DNA from: JAHBVL01 sp963712055
GTDB lineage: Bacteria > Chloroflexota > Chloroflexia > Thermomicrobiales > UBA6265
Direction of reading: 5' to 3'
NCBI GenBank assembly: GCA_963712055.1
Contig: CAVQGN010000001.1
Location: 248,001 to 312,000, forward strand
DNA length: 64,000 nucleotides
Both the position numbers and the translations under genes were made by a program. The notes below the pieces were generated by a model. That model ran no database searches, was not told the origin of the DNA, and saw only the letters and a program-made list of their open reading frames with translations. Positions 1-10,005 of the stretch are shown one piece after another. Numbering within the stretch: position 1 is the stretch's first letter; each line of letters starts with the position of its first letter.

Positions 1-650
1 GGCCCAGCCACATCCGGTAGGCCCCGTCGCATCTGCCGAATCACTTCTTCGAGTTCCTCGACCCGTTGGGTCAGGGCTACGACTGCATCGCCACGGGGAT
101 CCGGCAGCGATTCAACCCGGCGCGTTTCGCCCGACCGTGGATCAGTCCACGCAACCGATTTTGCTGGCATGCCGACGGCGGTGGTGTCGGCCGGGACGTC
201 CCTCAACACCACCGCACCGCCGCCGATGCGAGCGTTGTCTCCGATGGTCACGTTGCCGAGAACTTTGGCGCCGACTCCAACCACCACCCGGTTGCCCAGT
301 GTTGGATGGCGTTTCCCCCGCTGTTTGCCTGTCCCGCCCAGAGTGACCCCCTGATAGATCGTGCAATCGTCGCCGAGCACCGCCGTCTCCCCGATCACGA
401 CCCCCATGCCATGGTCGATAAAGGTCCTTGCACCGAGGGTTGCACCGGGATGAATTTCGATTCCTGTCAGGAACCGTCCAAGGTGACTGACCACGCGTGC
501 TGGCAGATACCAGTTGCGCTGGTAGAGGCAGGACGCGACCTTTTGGACTTGAATAGCGTGGAAGCCGGGGTAAGCGAGTACGACTTCGAGTGCCGACCTG
601 GCAGCCGGATCTCGTTCCTGGTACGTTCGTATTTCCTCTCGAATACTCAT
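1..650 (-). CDS. cysE: Serine O-acetyltransferase (3' end outside window)
   Basis: This enzyme makes O-acetylserine from serine and acetyl-CoA, the first step of cysteine synthesis in the cytosol. About 216 codons are visible before the window edge. The protein starts MSIREEIRTYQERD at the ATG at 650. It carries the family signature IDHGMGVVIGET and the hexapeptide-repeat left-handed beta helix (VTLGGTGKQRGKRHP, then VGVGAKVLGNVTIGDNARIG). The visible C-terminus continues past the helix into a predicted coiled stretch (VVALTQRVEELEEVIRQM), as in bacterial CysE proteins. No operon partner is visible; fmdB lies 154 bp upstream on the same strand. The assignment is firm, and only the stop codon is missing. 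Confidence 0.93.
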   Translation of the reverse strand, partial: MSIREEIRTYQERDPAARSALEVVLAYPGFHAIQVQKVASCLYQRNWYLPARVVSHLGRFLTGIEIHPGATLGARTFIDHGMGVVIGETAVLGDDCTIYQGVTLGGTGKQRGKRHPTLGNRVVVGVGAKVLGNVTIGDNARIGGGAVVLRDVPADTTAVGMPAKSVAWTDPRSGETRRVESLPDPRGDAVVALTQRVEELEEVIRQMRRGLPDVAG

Positions 651-804
651 TTCGCGCGAAATCTCCCCTGGGTGTTGTCAGCCGGGCCGGCTGTCAGAAA
701 CGCAATGCGACGGTGTTCCGGGCGTCAGTGGACGCCCCAGATACAGGAGCAGGGGAAACGAGGTTCGGCCTGAATTTCACAGGCTGCGCGAACGAGCCAA
801 TGCC

Positions 805-1125
805 TCATGACGCTGGAGTTTTCGATTCTGCTGCCGCTTGTGCAGGCTTCTCAGTCTTGGATTCGCTTGAGCTGTCTGAAGTTGCCGGTTTTTCATCGCT
901 GCCCGAACTCTTGGGCGTGCGGTTCGAAGAGTCGCTGCCACTGTTCCCTTTGCGGCTGTCATTGATGTACCAACCGGAACCTTTGAAGACAATACCGACC
1001 GGCTGAGGTACCCGGCGGATCGGACCGCCGCATTCCGGGCATTCGGTCAACGGGTCCTCGGCGAACTTCTGAAAGAAATCAAACGAATGCTGGCAATCAG
1101 CACAGCGGTAATGGTAGGTTGGCAT
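805..1125 (-). CDS. FmdB-family zinc-ribbon protein
   Basis: Small 106-residue protein of the FmdB/putative regulatory zinc-ribbon family. It begins MPTYHYRCADCQHSF and has two CxxC knuckles (CADC near residue 8, CPEC near residue 30), followed by the typical GIVFKGSGWY segment near residue 48. The last 50 residues are Ser/Lys/Glu-rich and low-complexity, probably disordered. The family name comes from the fmd operon, but no biochemical role is established for most members. It lies downstream of polA on the same strand with a 95-bp gap. I infer zinc binding from the cysteines only; the target is unknown. Confidence 0.85.
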   Translation of the reverse strand: MPTYHYRCADCQHSFDFFQKFAEDPLTECPECGGPIRRVPQPVGIVFKGSGWYINDSRKGNSGSDSSNRTPKSSGSDEKPATSDSSSESKTEKPAQAAAESKTPAS

Positions 1126-1220
1126 TCTGGAAGAAACCCCATACTCGCGACCGTCACAAGAAGAACAGTTTAGCCGCTAATGGGCGGTGGCTCCACATCA
1201 TACGGGCGAATACGGTTTGC

Positions 1221-4043
1221 TCAGGTGACCGAGACCGTAGTCTCGACCGGATCGAGCGCATCCCAGTTCGGACCGGAACGGACCTCCGTTGTCAACGGCA
1301 CGCTGAGTTCAAACGCGTTTTCCATGGAAGACTTGAGGACCTCTGCGGCTTCGAGAATCGCTGAACGATCGACCTCCAGCACCAGTTCGTCGTGGACCTG
1401 CATGATGATTAGCGCGTCGATCTTGGCATCGCGAAGTCGTTGGTCGGTTTCGATCATGGCGATCTTCATGATGTCGGCGGCGGTCCCCTGGACTGGCATG
1501 TTGACCGCCATCCGCTCCGCCCCAGCCCGCCGGGCCGGGTTGCTCGAGGTCAGGTCTGGCAGTAGACGTCTGCGACCACTCAGTGTCTCCACATACCCGT
1601 GCTTGATCCCAAAGTCAACGATTGAATCGACATACGTTTTCACCGCCGGCAGTTTCGCCCAGTAGTCGGTAATGAACGCTTGTGCATCGGATCGACTCAA
1701 ACCCGTGTCGCGCGAGAGACCAAACGCCTGCATTCCGTAGAGAAGACCAAAGTTGACTGTTTTCGCGACCCGGCGCATGTCGGAAGTCACCTCGTCGACA
1801 GGAACGCTGTAAACCAGGCTGGCGGTCGCTCGGTGAACATCTTCGCCGCGATTGAACGCATCGAGGAGGAATGCGTCCTGGGATAGATGGGCCATCAGGC
1901 GCAGTTCGATCTGGGAATAGTCGGCTGCCACCAGCACCGGATCATCGAAAAGGCGATTCTTGGCCTCAGTTCCTGGAACGAACGCTCGCCGGACTCGTCG
2001 CCCCAACTCCGTTCGAATCGGAATGTTCTGCAAGTTGGGATTTGCCGAGGAGAGCCGCCCGGTCGCGGCCACGGTTTGGTTGTACGAGGTGTGGATCCGA
2101 CCGGTCACGGGCGAAACCTGTTGCGGAAGGGCGTCCACGTAAGTCGAGAGGAGTTTGCCAAGGGTTCGGAACTCAAGGATCGATTCGATGATCGGATGAT
2201 CGTTACGGAGATTTTCGAGCACTTGTTGATCGACCGAATAACCGGTCTTGGTCTTGCGACCAGAGGAAAGACCGAGCTCCTCGAAGAGAATCGTCGCCAA
2301 TCTTCTGGTCGAGTTGATGTTGAATTCCTGCCCGGCTTGCTCGTAGATGCTGTTTTCGAGTTGCATCAGCCGAGTCCGGATCTCTTCGCTGAGGACATCG
2401 AGAAATTCGGAATCGATCGCGACACCAGTTCGCTCCATTCGGATCAGAACTGGCACGAGCGGCATCTCGATGGTAGCAAAGAGGGGATGCTGCTGACGTT
2501 CCTCGAGTTCAGGGGAGAAGAGTGCTTGGAGAGACAACGTGGCCTCGACGTCGCCGCAGGCGTAATCGCCCGCCTTTCGGGCGTCGATCACATCCATGGT
2601 GAGTTGGCTCTTGCCCGTACCGATGAGTTCCTTTATCTCCGTCATTTGCAGACCGAGCCGACTGAACGCCAGATCTTTCAAACCCACCGACGATTCGCCA
2701 AGAAGATATGCAGCGATCATCGTGTCGAAATCGACCGAACCCAATGGGAGATCGAATCGCTCGAGCACGAGCGCGTCGTACTTTCCATGGTGCGCCACCC
2801 GGACGATAGCGGGATCCTGGAGCACTGGTCCGAGCGCTTCCCGAATCTCGGAAAGAGGGAGATTGTCACCCTGTTCGTGTTTGATCGGCACATAGGCGCT
2901 TTCCGTCGGGGACCAAGCCATTGCGATCCCTACCAGATCCGCGGTGATCGGGTCGGTTGACGTTGTCTCCACATCAATACAAAGCAACCCGGTCTTGCGG
3001 ACGTCGGCAAGAAAGGTATCGAGGTCTTCGCGGGTTGTGATAAGGCGCCGCGTGCTGTCGGGACGAGCTTTGGTGGTGACTGAAGCCGAGGGCTGGTCGC
3101 TCTCCGGAATTCGTCCCAGCAGCGACCGAAACTCGAGCTGCTGCAAAAGGTCAACCACTGCCTCGCGATCGAAATCCGCCACCCGGGCTGCTTCGAGATC
3201 GAAATCGACGTCGAGATCACGCACGATCGTAGTGAGCCGCTTGCTCGTCAGCGCCACGTCCTCCTTCCCGGTCAGCGCATTGCGCACCCGAGTCGGTTCG
3301 ATTTCGTCAAGATGGGAATAGATGCTTTCGATTGATCCGAACGTTTCGATCAATTGGGTCGCGCTTTTTTCGCCAATCCCGGGAACGCCGGGGATATTGT
3401 CCGACGGGTCACCCTTCAGCGCTTTGAAATCAGCCACAAACTCCGGCCCGAATCCATAGCGGTCGACCACTGCCGCACGATCGTATTCGCGGAATTGATC
3501 AAAGCGAGGAACTCCCGGGAGAAAAACGTCGACATCGGGTTCAACGAGTTGTAGGAGGTCGGTGTCGCCGGTGAGTATCACCACATGCATCCCGCGGTTG
3601 AGTGCGGCGTCGTGAGCGAGCGAACCGATGACATCATCTGCTTCGTAGTTTTCCCGCTCGATGATCGGCAAACCGAGAGCTTCGATGAGTTCACGGATTC
3701 GAACGACCTGGCTACGAAGTTCTTCCGGCATCGCCGCGCGGTTGGCTTTGTAATCCTCGAACTCATCGTGGCGAAACGTCTTCCCACTTTCGAGAGCGAC
3801 GATTGCGTAGTCCGGTTTCTGGTTGTTCAGGATGTTGAACAGCATTGAGGCGAAACCGAAAACCGCGTTGGTCAGTTCGCCTGTTGACGTGGCCATACCG
3901 GTCTGAATCGCATGGTAGGCGCGAAAGATCAGCCCGTATCCATCGACCAGCATCAGTGTCGGTTTCGATATGAGTTCCTCGGGGTCACTGAACGGCAAAT
4001 CTGGACTCCCATTGCTCGTAGCGATCGATCGACTGGCGGTCAT
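1221..4043 (-). CDS. polA: DNA polymerase I
   Basis: Family A DNA polymerase of 940 residues, the expected full three-domain length, for Okazaki-fragment processing and repair. The N-terminal 5'-nuclease domain (residues about 30-310) has LMLVDGYGLIFRAYHA and the helix-hairpin-helix region DNIPGVPGIGEKSA. The 3'-5' exonuclease looks intact: IDVETTS (Exo I), GKYDAL (Exo II) and YACGD (Exo III, Y-x3-D). Polymerase motifs A (AADYSQIELR), B (KTVNFGLLYG) and C (QVHDEL) are all present. Motif B has Phe at the dideoxy-discriminating position. The ATG at 4043 is used; a TTG lies one codon upstream. It is divergent from the moxR operon, and the 188-bp gap must hold both promoters. Confidence 0.96.
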   Translation of the reverse strand: MTASRSIATSNGSPDLPFSDPEELISKPTLMLVDGYGLIFRAYHAIQTGMATSTGELTNAVFGFASMLFNILNNQKPDYAIVALESGKTFRHDEFEDYKANRAAMPEELRSQVVRIRELIEALGLPIIERENYEADDVIGSLAHDAALNRGMHVVILTGDTDLLQLVEPDVDVFLPGVPRFDQFREYDRAAVVDRYGFGPEFVADFKALKGDPSDNIPGVPGIGEKSATQLIETFGSIESIYSHLDEIEPTRVRNALTGKEDVALTSKRLTTIVRDLDVDFDLEAARVADFDREAVVDLLQQLEFRSLLGRIPESDQPSASVTTKARPDSTRRLITTREDLDTFLADVRKTGLLCIDVETTSTDPITADLVGIAMAWSPTESAYVPIKHEQGDNLPLSEIREALGPVLQDPAIVRVAHHGKYDALVLERFDLPLGSVDFDTMIAAYLLGESSVGLKDLAFSRLGLQMTEIKELIGTGKSQLTMDVIDARKAGDYACGDVEATLSLQALFSPELEERQQHPLFATIEMPLVPVLIRMERTGVAIDSEFLDVLSEEIRTRLMQLENSIYEQAGQEFNINSTRRLATILFEELGLSSGRKTKTGYSVDQQVLENLRNDHPIIESILEFRTLGKLLSTYVDALPQQVSPVTGRIHTSYNQTVAATGRLSSANPNLQNIPIRTELGRRVRRAFVPGTEAKNRLFDDPVLVAADYSQIELRLMAHLSQDAFLLDAFNRGEDVHRATASLVYSVPVDEVTSDMRRVAKTVNFGLLYGMQAFGLSRDTGLSRSDAQAFITDYWAKLPAVKTYVDSIVDFGIKHGYVETLSGRRRLLPDLTSSNPARRAGAERMAVNMPVQGTAADIMKIAMIETDQRLRDAKIDALIIMQVHDELVLEVDRSAILEAAEVLKSSMENAFELSVPLTTEVRSGPNWDALDPVETTVSVT

Positions 4044-4122
4044 CAACCGCGTTTTGCCTCTGGGATAGTGTACTGGCAGGATTACAAGCGGTATCCGAAG
4101 GCGAATGGTCGCTTGTGAGAGT

Positions 4123-4131
4123 TGCTATACT
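4123..4131 (+). promoter_or_regulatory. Candidate extended -10 promoter for moxR operon
   Basis: TGC directly followed by TATACT fits an extended -10 element. No good -35 hexamer is visible 16-18 bp upstream, as expected for extended -10 promoters. Transcription would start near 4138, giving a leader of about 94 nt before the ATG at 4232. Confidence 0.4.
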
Positions 4132-4231
4132 TCGCCGTTGGCTGGATACGTCTGTCCACAACGGAATAACTCGCCTTTTGGCGAGCGTCCACATCGCCAC
4201 CCACAAATGTTTAGCCGGAGCAGCTCCCCTG

Positions 4232-5203
4232 ATGCAACTCGCCGAGGTTCAGGCAGTCACCAACCGGATTGTGCAGAACGTCGAGCAAGTTCTGGTCGGC
4301 AAGCATTATGAAGTCCAGCTGATCATGGTGTCCCTCCTTTGCCGCGGCCATGTTCTCATCGAGGACGTGCCTGGTGTGGGGAAAACCATTCTGGCTCGGT
4401 CGATCGCTACGAGCATTGGCTCAACCTTCAAGCGCATTCAGTTCACCCCAGATCTCCTCCCTAGCGACATCACCGGCGCGAACATTTACGATCCGAAACG
4501 CGCACTCTTCGAGTTTCGCCCGGGGCCGATCATCGCGCAGATGGTGTTGGCTGACGAGATTAACCGGGCAACCCCGAAAACGCAGTCGGCGTTGCTCGAG
4601 GCGATGGAGGAGGGTGGCGTAACGGTCGACGGAGAAACCCATCTGCTGCCAAAACCATTCATCGTCCTGGCCACCGCGAATCCGATTGACTATGAGGGTA
4701 CGTTTCCTCTCCCGGAAGCGCAGCTCGACCGCTTCCTCCTCAAGATATCGCTTGGCTACCCAGGCACTGCCAACGAGAAAGACATGCTCATTCGGCAAAG
4801 CCAGGGTCATCCTATTCAACGACTTTCGCAGGTCATCACGGCGACCGATCTGGTCGCTGCACAACAGGCGATCCTGGCGGTTCATGTCAGTCCTCTGATC
4901 GCTGACTACATCGTTAGCATCGTCGAGGCAACTCGCGTTCATCCCGATGTACTCCTGGGCGCGAGTCCGCGTGGATCCTTGGCCCTTTACAATGCCACCC
5001 GCGCTCTGGCGGCTATTTTCGGGCGCGAGTTTGTCACCCCTGACGACGTGAAACGTCTGGTCGAACCCACCCTTTCACATCGGATCATCCTCACTCCAAG
5101 CGCACGAGTGCGGGGTATCGAAACTGCATCGTTGCTCAAATCGCTGTTGGCCACCATCCCGGTTCCGGGCGCTTCTCCACGGGCGACCGCTGCGTCATTT
5201 TGA
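4232..5203 (+). CDS. MoxR-family AAA+ ATPase
   Basis: AAA+ ATPase of the MoxR family, 323 residues from the ATG at 4232. An upstream in-frame ATG exists at 4115, but the conserved family N-terminus (MQLAEVQAVTNRIVQNVEQV) starts here, with GGAG about 11 nt upstream. Walker A is GVGKTILARS, Walker B is LADEINRATPKTQ, and sensor 1 is LATANPIDYEGTFPLPEAQ. MoxR proteins act as chaperone-like ATPases that mature or insert metal or membrane partners. It is first in a tight cluster with a DUF58 protein and a membrane transglutaminase, a widespread MoxR-DUF58-transglutaminase arrangement whose substrate is generally unknown. Confidence 0.93.
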   Translation: MQLAEVQAVTNRIVQNVEQVLVGKHYEVQLIMVSLLCRGHVLIEDVPGVGKTILARSIATSIGSTFKRIQFTPDLLPSDITGANIYDPKRALFEFRPGPIIAQMVLADEINRATPKTQSALLEAMEEGGVTVDGETHLLPKPFIVLATANPIDYEGTFPLPEAQLDRFLLKISLGYPGTANEKDMLIRQSQGHPIQRLSQVITATDLVAAQQAILAVHVSPLIADYIVSIVEATRVHPDVLLGASPRGSLALYNATRALAAIFGREFVTPDDVKRLVEPTLSHRIILTPSARVRGIETASLLKSLLATIPVPGASPRATAASF

Positions 5204-5225
5204 TGATGGCGCCGGTGGCGTTCCA

Positions 5226-6536
5226 ATGAGCGCAACAGGTATCGGGTTAGCGCTCTTGACGGCCGCATTCGCGATTGCTGGCCAGATCGCCGATTGGGAA
5301 TTGCTCAATCAGATTGCAATGGCCCTGGCGGTTGCTCTCGTTGTGTCCTACATCTGGAGCAGGATTGCGATTTCTGGGATGTCGGTTGAGCGGGTTGTGT
5401 ACCCGCCCCGGCTGCAGGTCGAAGCGGTGGTCGACGATGAACTCGAGGTTCGGAGCCGGAGCCTTTTCGGCAAGCTCTGGGTCGAAGTCCGCGATCTGTC
5501 GACACTCCCCGGTCATGATGCAAGTCAAGTGATCGGCCTAGCCCACAAAGGAACCGAGCGCTGGGTCACGCGGTCGGTATGTGTGAAGCGAGGGGTCTTT
5601 TCGATCGGACCGGTTGTCTTACGCTCCGGGGACCCGCTGGGCATCTTTTCTCATTCGCGCCGTCAAAGCCGCGTCAACGAGGTTTTGGTTTATCCACCCG
5701 TCTTCAAATTGGAACCATTCCGCTTGCCCTCGAAAGAATTGTCAGGCGGCGCTGCAGTCGAGCGCCGTGCCAACGTCATGACTCCATCGATCGCTACCAT
5801 TCGAGATTATGTAGCGGGCGACCCGATGAACCGGATTGCCTGGCAGCAATGCGCTCGTAACGGCAAGCTGATGGTGAAGGAATTCGAACTCGATCCGACA
5901 GCCGAACTCTATGTGCTTGCCGACTTCGAGCAGTCGCAACGGGTGGTGGCGCCAATAGCGCTCCGGGCAGCGCGGGACAAGAATTTGCCCTATTCAGAGC
6001 AATGGATGGACGACTCCGAAGACTATATCGCGGCAATTGCCGCGTCGATTGCGAAACTGGCAATCGATTCCAAGCGAGGGGTGGGGTACATCGGTTCAAC
6101 CCGACCGCGCCAGGTGCTCCTCTCCGGCCGAAACGATGTCACATTCGCGCGAATTCTCGAAGATTTGGCGGTTGCGAAATCGAACGGAACTGATGCTATT
6201 GCTGACGTGATCACTCAGGAGTCCAGGCGATTCGATCGTCTCCGGGTTCCGGTGGTGATTACGTCGTCAACAGATGAACGTTGGTTACGGGCGCTTGCGA
6301 TGCTGGCTCTCCGGGGAGTTCGTCCGCTTGCAGTTTTCGTCGATCCTGTCTCCTTTGCAGCGTCGGCGGATCAGAGTCCTTTTCTCGAGGAACTCCGGCA
6401 ACAGCCATTTGACAGCTACGTCGTAGACTATCGGCAGGGAATCGAACGGTCGTTCGCTGCTCAACCCGCGCTGCTCCATTCTGTCCACAACGTTGCTCCC
6501 ACTGCATTCATCCATTATCCATCCTTGGAAAACTAG
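5226..6536 (+). CDS. DUF58 domain membrane protein
   Basis: A 436-residue protein with two hydrophobic N-terminal helices (about residues 5-22 and 27-46), then a beta-rich extracytoplasmic region and the DUF58 core (about 180-290). The hallmark is the segment IRDYVAGDPMNRIAWQQCAR followed by LMVKEFE. DUF58 proteins are related to von Willebrand factor A folds and pair with MoxR ATPases. It starts 22 bp after moxR and ends directly at the start codon of the next gene, so one transcript is very likely. Its function is not known beyond partnership with MoxR. Confidence 0.88.
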   Translation: MSATGIGLALLTAAFAIAGQIADWELLNQIAMALAVALVVSYIWSRIAISGMSVERVVYPPRLQVEAVVDDELEVRSRSLFGKLWVEVRDLSTLPGHDASQVIGLAHKGTERWVTRSVCVKRGVFSIGPVVLRSGDPLGIFSHSRRQSRVNEVLVYPPVFKLEPFRLPSKELSGGAAVERRANVMTPSIATIRDYVAGDPMNRIAWQQCARNGKLMVKEFELDPTAELYVLADFEQSQRVVAPIALRAARDKNLPYSEQWMDDSEDYIAAIAASIAKLAIDSKRGVGYIGSTRPRQVLLSGRNDVTFARILEDLAVAKSNGTDAIADVITQESRRFDRLRVPVVITSSTDERWLRALAMLALRGVRPLAVFVDPVSFAASADQSPFLEELRQQPFDSYVVDYRQGIERSFAAQPALLHSVHNVAPTAFIHYPSLEN

Positions 6537-9074
6537 ATGTCCTCATCCCGACCAGGTGCCTTGGCAACGCTACTCACCGCCGCAGTCGGCGCGACGTCGC
6601 TTGGCGTGGTTGCCTACACGGCCACACCGGCGCGGCTGACTTCCGAAACGACAGCGTTTGTTCTGATAGCGGTCATTGGTTATCTCATCGGCGTCCTGAT
6701 CGCGCGAGGGGTTGTCCATGACGCCTTGGGCCATCTGCTTTCGCTGGTCGCGGCCGTTTTCGTTCCGTTTCTCGTGCTCCAGCAGGCGTCGATATCGGAC
6801 GCGGTCCGCTCGGGATCAGCGTCAACATTCTGGACTGAAAACCGCGAGCGCTTCGAAGGAGCCATTTCGGCGTTCCAGGGTGGCCAGCGTTTTGACGACG
6901 ACGTGGCCGCGTTGCTGCTCGGGTTCGCTACTTTCCTGATCGCGTATTCCTCCGCCTGGTTGCTGTTCCGCCAGAATCTTCTGGTGGCGTCCGTGTCGAT
7001 TCCGGCGGGAATCCTGCTGATGCTACTGGCATTCGACTCGGATAAGCCATCCTGGCCAGCGTTGGTTTATCTTGCGCTCTGCTTCGTGCTTGCCGCGCAA
7101 TCAGCCTCGCTCTCCCGGGCCAGAAGGTGGTCGCTGCGCGGGTTCACCGCTCCGACCGGACTCTGGCGATGGTCGCTTCTGATCGGAGCCGGATTTGCGG
7201 TTGCTGCGCTGCTGGCCTCCTCGGTGGCGCCACTTCGCGCGCCTGATCAGACCGTCGATTGGGCCGCAGCCCAAAGTGACCGCGTGAGTGGTTTTCTCCA
7301 GAGTCAATCCGATCTGCTGGGCGACAATCCGTCGGACAAACTGACGGACGGCAACTACGGTGATTTTGGTGAGTCGTTCGAGATCGGCTCTGGTATCCCG
7401 ACCGGCGATTCGCCAGTGGCTTTGGTCCAGGGATTGAAACCGCCTTACCTTTCGGCCCGAAAATTCGACTCCTATACCGGACGAGGTTGGGCTTCGAACT
7501 TTGATGCCGCCATCGATATCGACGATGCCGGTGACCCGCCCCGGATTGCGTTCAGCGCGAATCAGCCGATGAATCTCGATCAGGACTTGCTGACAAACCG
7601 TCTGGAGGTTATCGGCCGCATCACAACCTTCTCCGAAGGCACCGGACCGCTACTGACCGTGGAGTCGTTCTACTCCGCGAGTTTGCCCACAACGATCCGG
7701 GTCGGATGGCAGGCGATCGACCTCACCATCCCTGTTGCCTCGACCGAAATGCGCGATGTGCCCCTCGATCTCCGGGGCTTGGTGGGACTGCTCAAGCTGG
7801 CGAACTATCAATTCGGTGAAGATGGAATCGTGGTGTTTTCCGGCGAAGATCTCGCCGAAGCCGTCCAGAGTGAGCAGGACTCACTGCGGCAACACTACCC
7901 GGTGGAGACAACGATCACCGTGGATGAAGCCGGGTCGCTTGTGTTGACTGCAACAGGTCGGCTACCGATCTACGATGATATCGAAGCCGTGTTCTACGGC
8001 GGCATGGGCACAATACCGTCGACCTACTCCGTCACAGCGGCAATTCCTTCTGTTTCGCCGGCAACGCTTGCCACTGCAAGCACTGACTATCCAGCGGGAT
8101 TCGACCGCTATATCGAACTGCCGGAAACGGTCACGCAGCGCACTGACGATCTTGCCCTCGCTGTCGTTCGTGACGCCGGAGCGACGAATCCCTATGACGC
8201 CGCCATTGCGATCCAGACCTACCTCCGCGCGAACTACGACTACCTTCTCGAAGCAGGACCCGGTCCTGACGGAGTCGATGTTGTTGACTATTTCCTGTTC
8301 GAATCTCAGATTGGACGTTGCGACCATTTCGCTTCGTCGATGGTGGTCATGTTGCGCTCACTTGGGATACCGTCTCGAATCGTGGCAGGTCTGGCGTCCG
8401 GCGATTACGACGCAACGGAGGATGGCTATGTCTTTCGAGGGAAGGACGCGCATTCATGGGTGGAGGCCTATTTCCCCGGGTATGGCTGGATCACATTCGA
8501 ACCGACTCCCTCCGAAACACCATCCGGCGTGAGCGAAACCGATAATCTCGAGCAGCAACCACTTACTCCGGAACCAACTCCGACAATCAATGCGGCTGCG
8601 GTGGTGACGCCGACCCCCGCGCCAGCAGAGTCGACGCCGGTGGCTGCTCCGGTGGTAAATCAGGAGCCTTCCGGCACGAGCGGTTCTGCGACCAGATGGT
8701 TGCTGATCCTTCCTCTCTTGGTGGGCATTATCGGTCTGATTGCCGCGGTGCCGTTCGCCTGGAACTGGCGCCTGCGGGGCCTATCGCCAGCGTCAGGCTA
8801 TTTCGTTCGCTTCACACGGTTGGGCCGTTTTCTAGGTGTGTCCTATGACGGTGCCATGACACCGGCAGAATATGCGCAGCAGGTATCATCTGCCCGCCCA
8901 CGACTGGCCGATCCGGCACAGACGATCACCGATGCCTATTCCGCTGAACGCTATGGTCCGCAAGGCAACGATATCGACGAATCGCGTCTCGCGAAAAGCT
9001 GGGCGGCTATGCGAGCCCAGATGCTTCGTATCCGACTCAGGACCGGGACAGGACCATCGACAGGAGAACCTTGA
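6537..9074 (+). CDS. Membrane-anchored transglutaminase-like protein (TgpA type)
   Basis: An 845-residue membrane protein. About six hydrophobic helices fall in the first 230 residues, followed by a large extracytoplasmic region with a papain-like transglutaminase core. The catalytic Cys is in GRCDHFASSM (near residue 595) and His in GKDAHSWVEAYFPG (near 639). The usual acidic third residue is Glu in WITFEPTPSE. A Pro/Thr-rich linker (about 680-715) precedes one more membrane helix (WLLILPLLVGIIGLIAAV) and a cytosolic tail with DUF4129-like character. The start codon abuts the DUF58 stop (TAGATG). Likely a cell-envelope peptidase or crosslinking enzyme of the TgpA class; the substrate is unknown. 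Confidence 0.9.
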   Translation: MSSSRPGALATLLTAAVGATSLGVVAYTATPARLTSETTAFVLIAVIGYLIGVLIARGVVHDALGHLLSLVAAVFVPFLVLQQASISDAVRSGSASTFWTENRERFEGAISAFQGGQRFDDDVAALLLGFATFLIAYSSAWLLFRQNLLVASVSIPAGILLMLLAFDSDKPSWPALVYLALCFVLAAQSASLSRARRWSLRGFTAPTGLWRWSLLIGAGFAVAALLASSVAPLRAPDQTVDWAAAQSDRVSGFLQSQSDLLGDNPSDKLTDGNYGDFGESFEIGSGIPTGDSPVALVQGLKPPYLSARKFDSYTGRGWASNFDAAIDIDDAGDPPRIAFSANQPMNLDQDLLTNRLEVIGRITTFSEGTGPLLTVESFYSASLPTTIRVGWQAIDLTIPVASTEMRDVPLDLRGLVGLLKLANYQFGEDGIVVFSGEDLAEAVQSEQDSLRQHYPVETTITVDEAGSLVLTATGRLPIYDDIEAVFYGGMGTIPSTYSVTAAIPSVSPATLATASTDYPAGFDRYIELPETVTQRTDDLALAVVRDAGATNPYDAAIAIQTYLRANYDYLLEAGPGPDGVDVVDYFLFESQIGRCDHFASSMVVMLRSLGIPSRIVAGLASGDYDATEDGYVFRGKDAHSWVEAYFPGYGWITFEPTPSETPSGVSETDNLEQQPLTPEPTPTINAAAVVTPTPAPAESTPVAAPVVNQEPSGTSGSATRWLLILPLLVGIIGLIAAVPFAWNWRLRGLSPASGYFVRFTRLGRFLGVSYDGAMTPAEYAQQVSSARPRLADPAQTITDAYSAERYGPQGNDIDESRLAKSWAAMRAQMLRIRLRTGTGPSTGEP

Positions 9075-9076
9075 TC

Positions 9077-10003
9077 ATGCTAGTGAAACCGGTTCTGGTC
9101 GGTGGATCGATAAACACGGACCTGGTGGTTTCGGTATCTCGCGCGCCTGGGGCTGGGGAGACCGTGACGGGCGTCGACTTCGCAATCTTTGGTGGTGGCA
9201 AGGGAGCCAACCAAGCGGTGGCGGCTGCGCGCTCTGGAGCGGCTGTCGCGATGCTCGGCGCGGTTGGCATGGATGATTTCGGTCGTGCTCGAATCGCTGA
9301 TTTGCAGGCCGAGATGATTGACACTGGTTCGGTTGGCTTCAATCCGGATCGACCATCTGGCGTCGCGTTGATAACAGTAGAAGCGTCCGCAGAGAACCGG
9401 ATTGCCTATGTCCCGGGTGCTACGTTGGGCGTCACGCCAGACGTCGCCATCGATGCGCTGGAGCGAGTGAATCCAGGGGTCGTCCTGACCACCCTCGAAC
9501 TTCCAAGAGAGACCTTGCTCAGACTCTATTCGCAGGCGCGCAAATGCGGCACAACCGTCATATGCAACGCGACCCCCGAACCGGCTCTTGGGGCGGACAT
9601 TGCATTTCAGGCTGATGTGCTGATTGTCAACGAACCGGAAGCGCTAGCATTGGTCGAAGACGGCGACTCGACCGACTGGACGACCGTCGCGCAGCGATTG
9701 CTTTCGCAGGGACCAGAGACCGTGGTGATCACACTGGGAGAGCAAGGAGCAGTGCTAGCGACTGCCGAAGGTGTTGATTCGATCCCGGCCGTATCGGTGG
9801 AGGTTGTCGACACAACCGGAGCAGGTGATGCCTTCTGTGGTGCGTTTGCCGCCGCGATGGCGGCCGGACGAGCGGTCGACGAATGTGCTGAGGTCGGTGT
9901 TGTCGCCGGATCGCTAGCCGCGACAAGAGCAGGGGCCCAACCTTCGATGCCAATGCTTTTGGAAATCGAAGCCGTCATGTCCAGGAGTCATCAACCGGAC
10001 TGA
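9077..10003 (+). CDS. rbsK: Ribokinase-like PfkB sugar kinase
   Basis: PfkB-family kinase of 308 residues that would phosphorylate ribose or a similar sugar at a terminal hydroxyl. Signature 1 is FGGGKGANQAVAAARSGAAV (about residues 36-55), GGSINTDLV lies near the N-terminus, and signature 2 is VDTTGAGDAFCGAFAAAMA with the catalytic Asp. I use the ATG at 9077 because AGGAGA sits 9 nt upstream; a TTG at 9071 would overlap the transglutaminase stop. It ends the moxR operon, so its link to the upstream envelope genes is unclear. No ribose transporter is adjacent; a ribose/fructose-type ABC importer lies 5.4 kb away. Confidence 0.88.
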   Translation: MLVKPVLVGGSINTDLVVSVSRAPGAGETVTGVDFAIFGGGKGANQAVAAARSGAAVAMLGAVGMDDFGRARIADLQAEMIDTGSVGFNPDRPSGVALITVEASAENRIAYVPGATLGVTPDVAIDALERVNPGVVLTTLELPRETLLRLYSQARKCGTTVICNATPEPALGADIAFQADVLIVNEPEALALVEDGDSTDWTTVAQRLLSQGPETVVITLGEQGAVLATAEGVDSIPAVSVEVVDTTGAGDAFCGAFAAAMAAGRAVDECAEVGVVAGSLAATRAGAQPSMPMLLEIEAVMSRSHQPD

Positions 10004-10005
10004 AC

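Noticed and set aside
1887..2960. 357-residue plus-strand frame inside polA
   Set aside because: It is antisense to conserved polymerase and exonuclease motifs and has no domain of its own.
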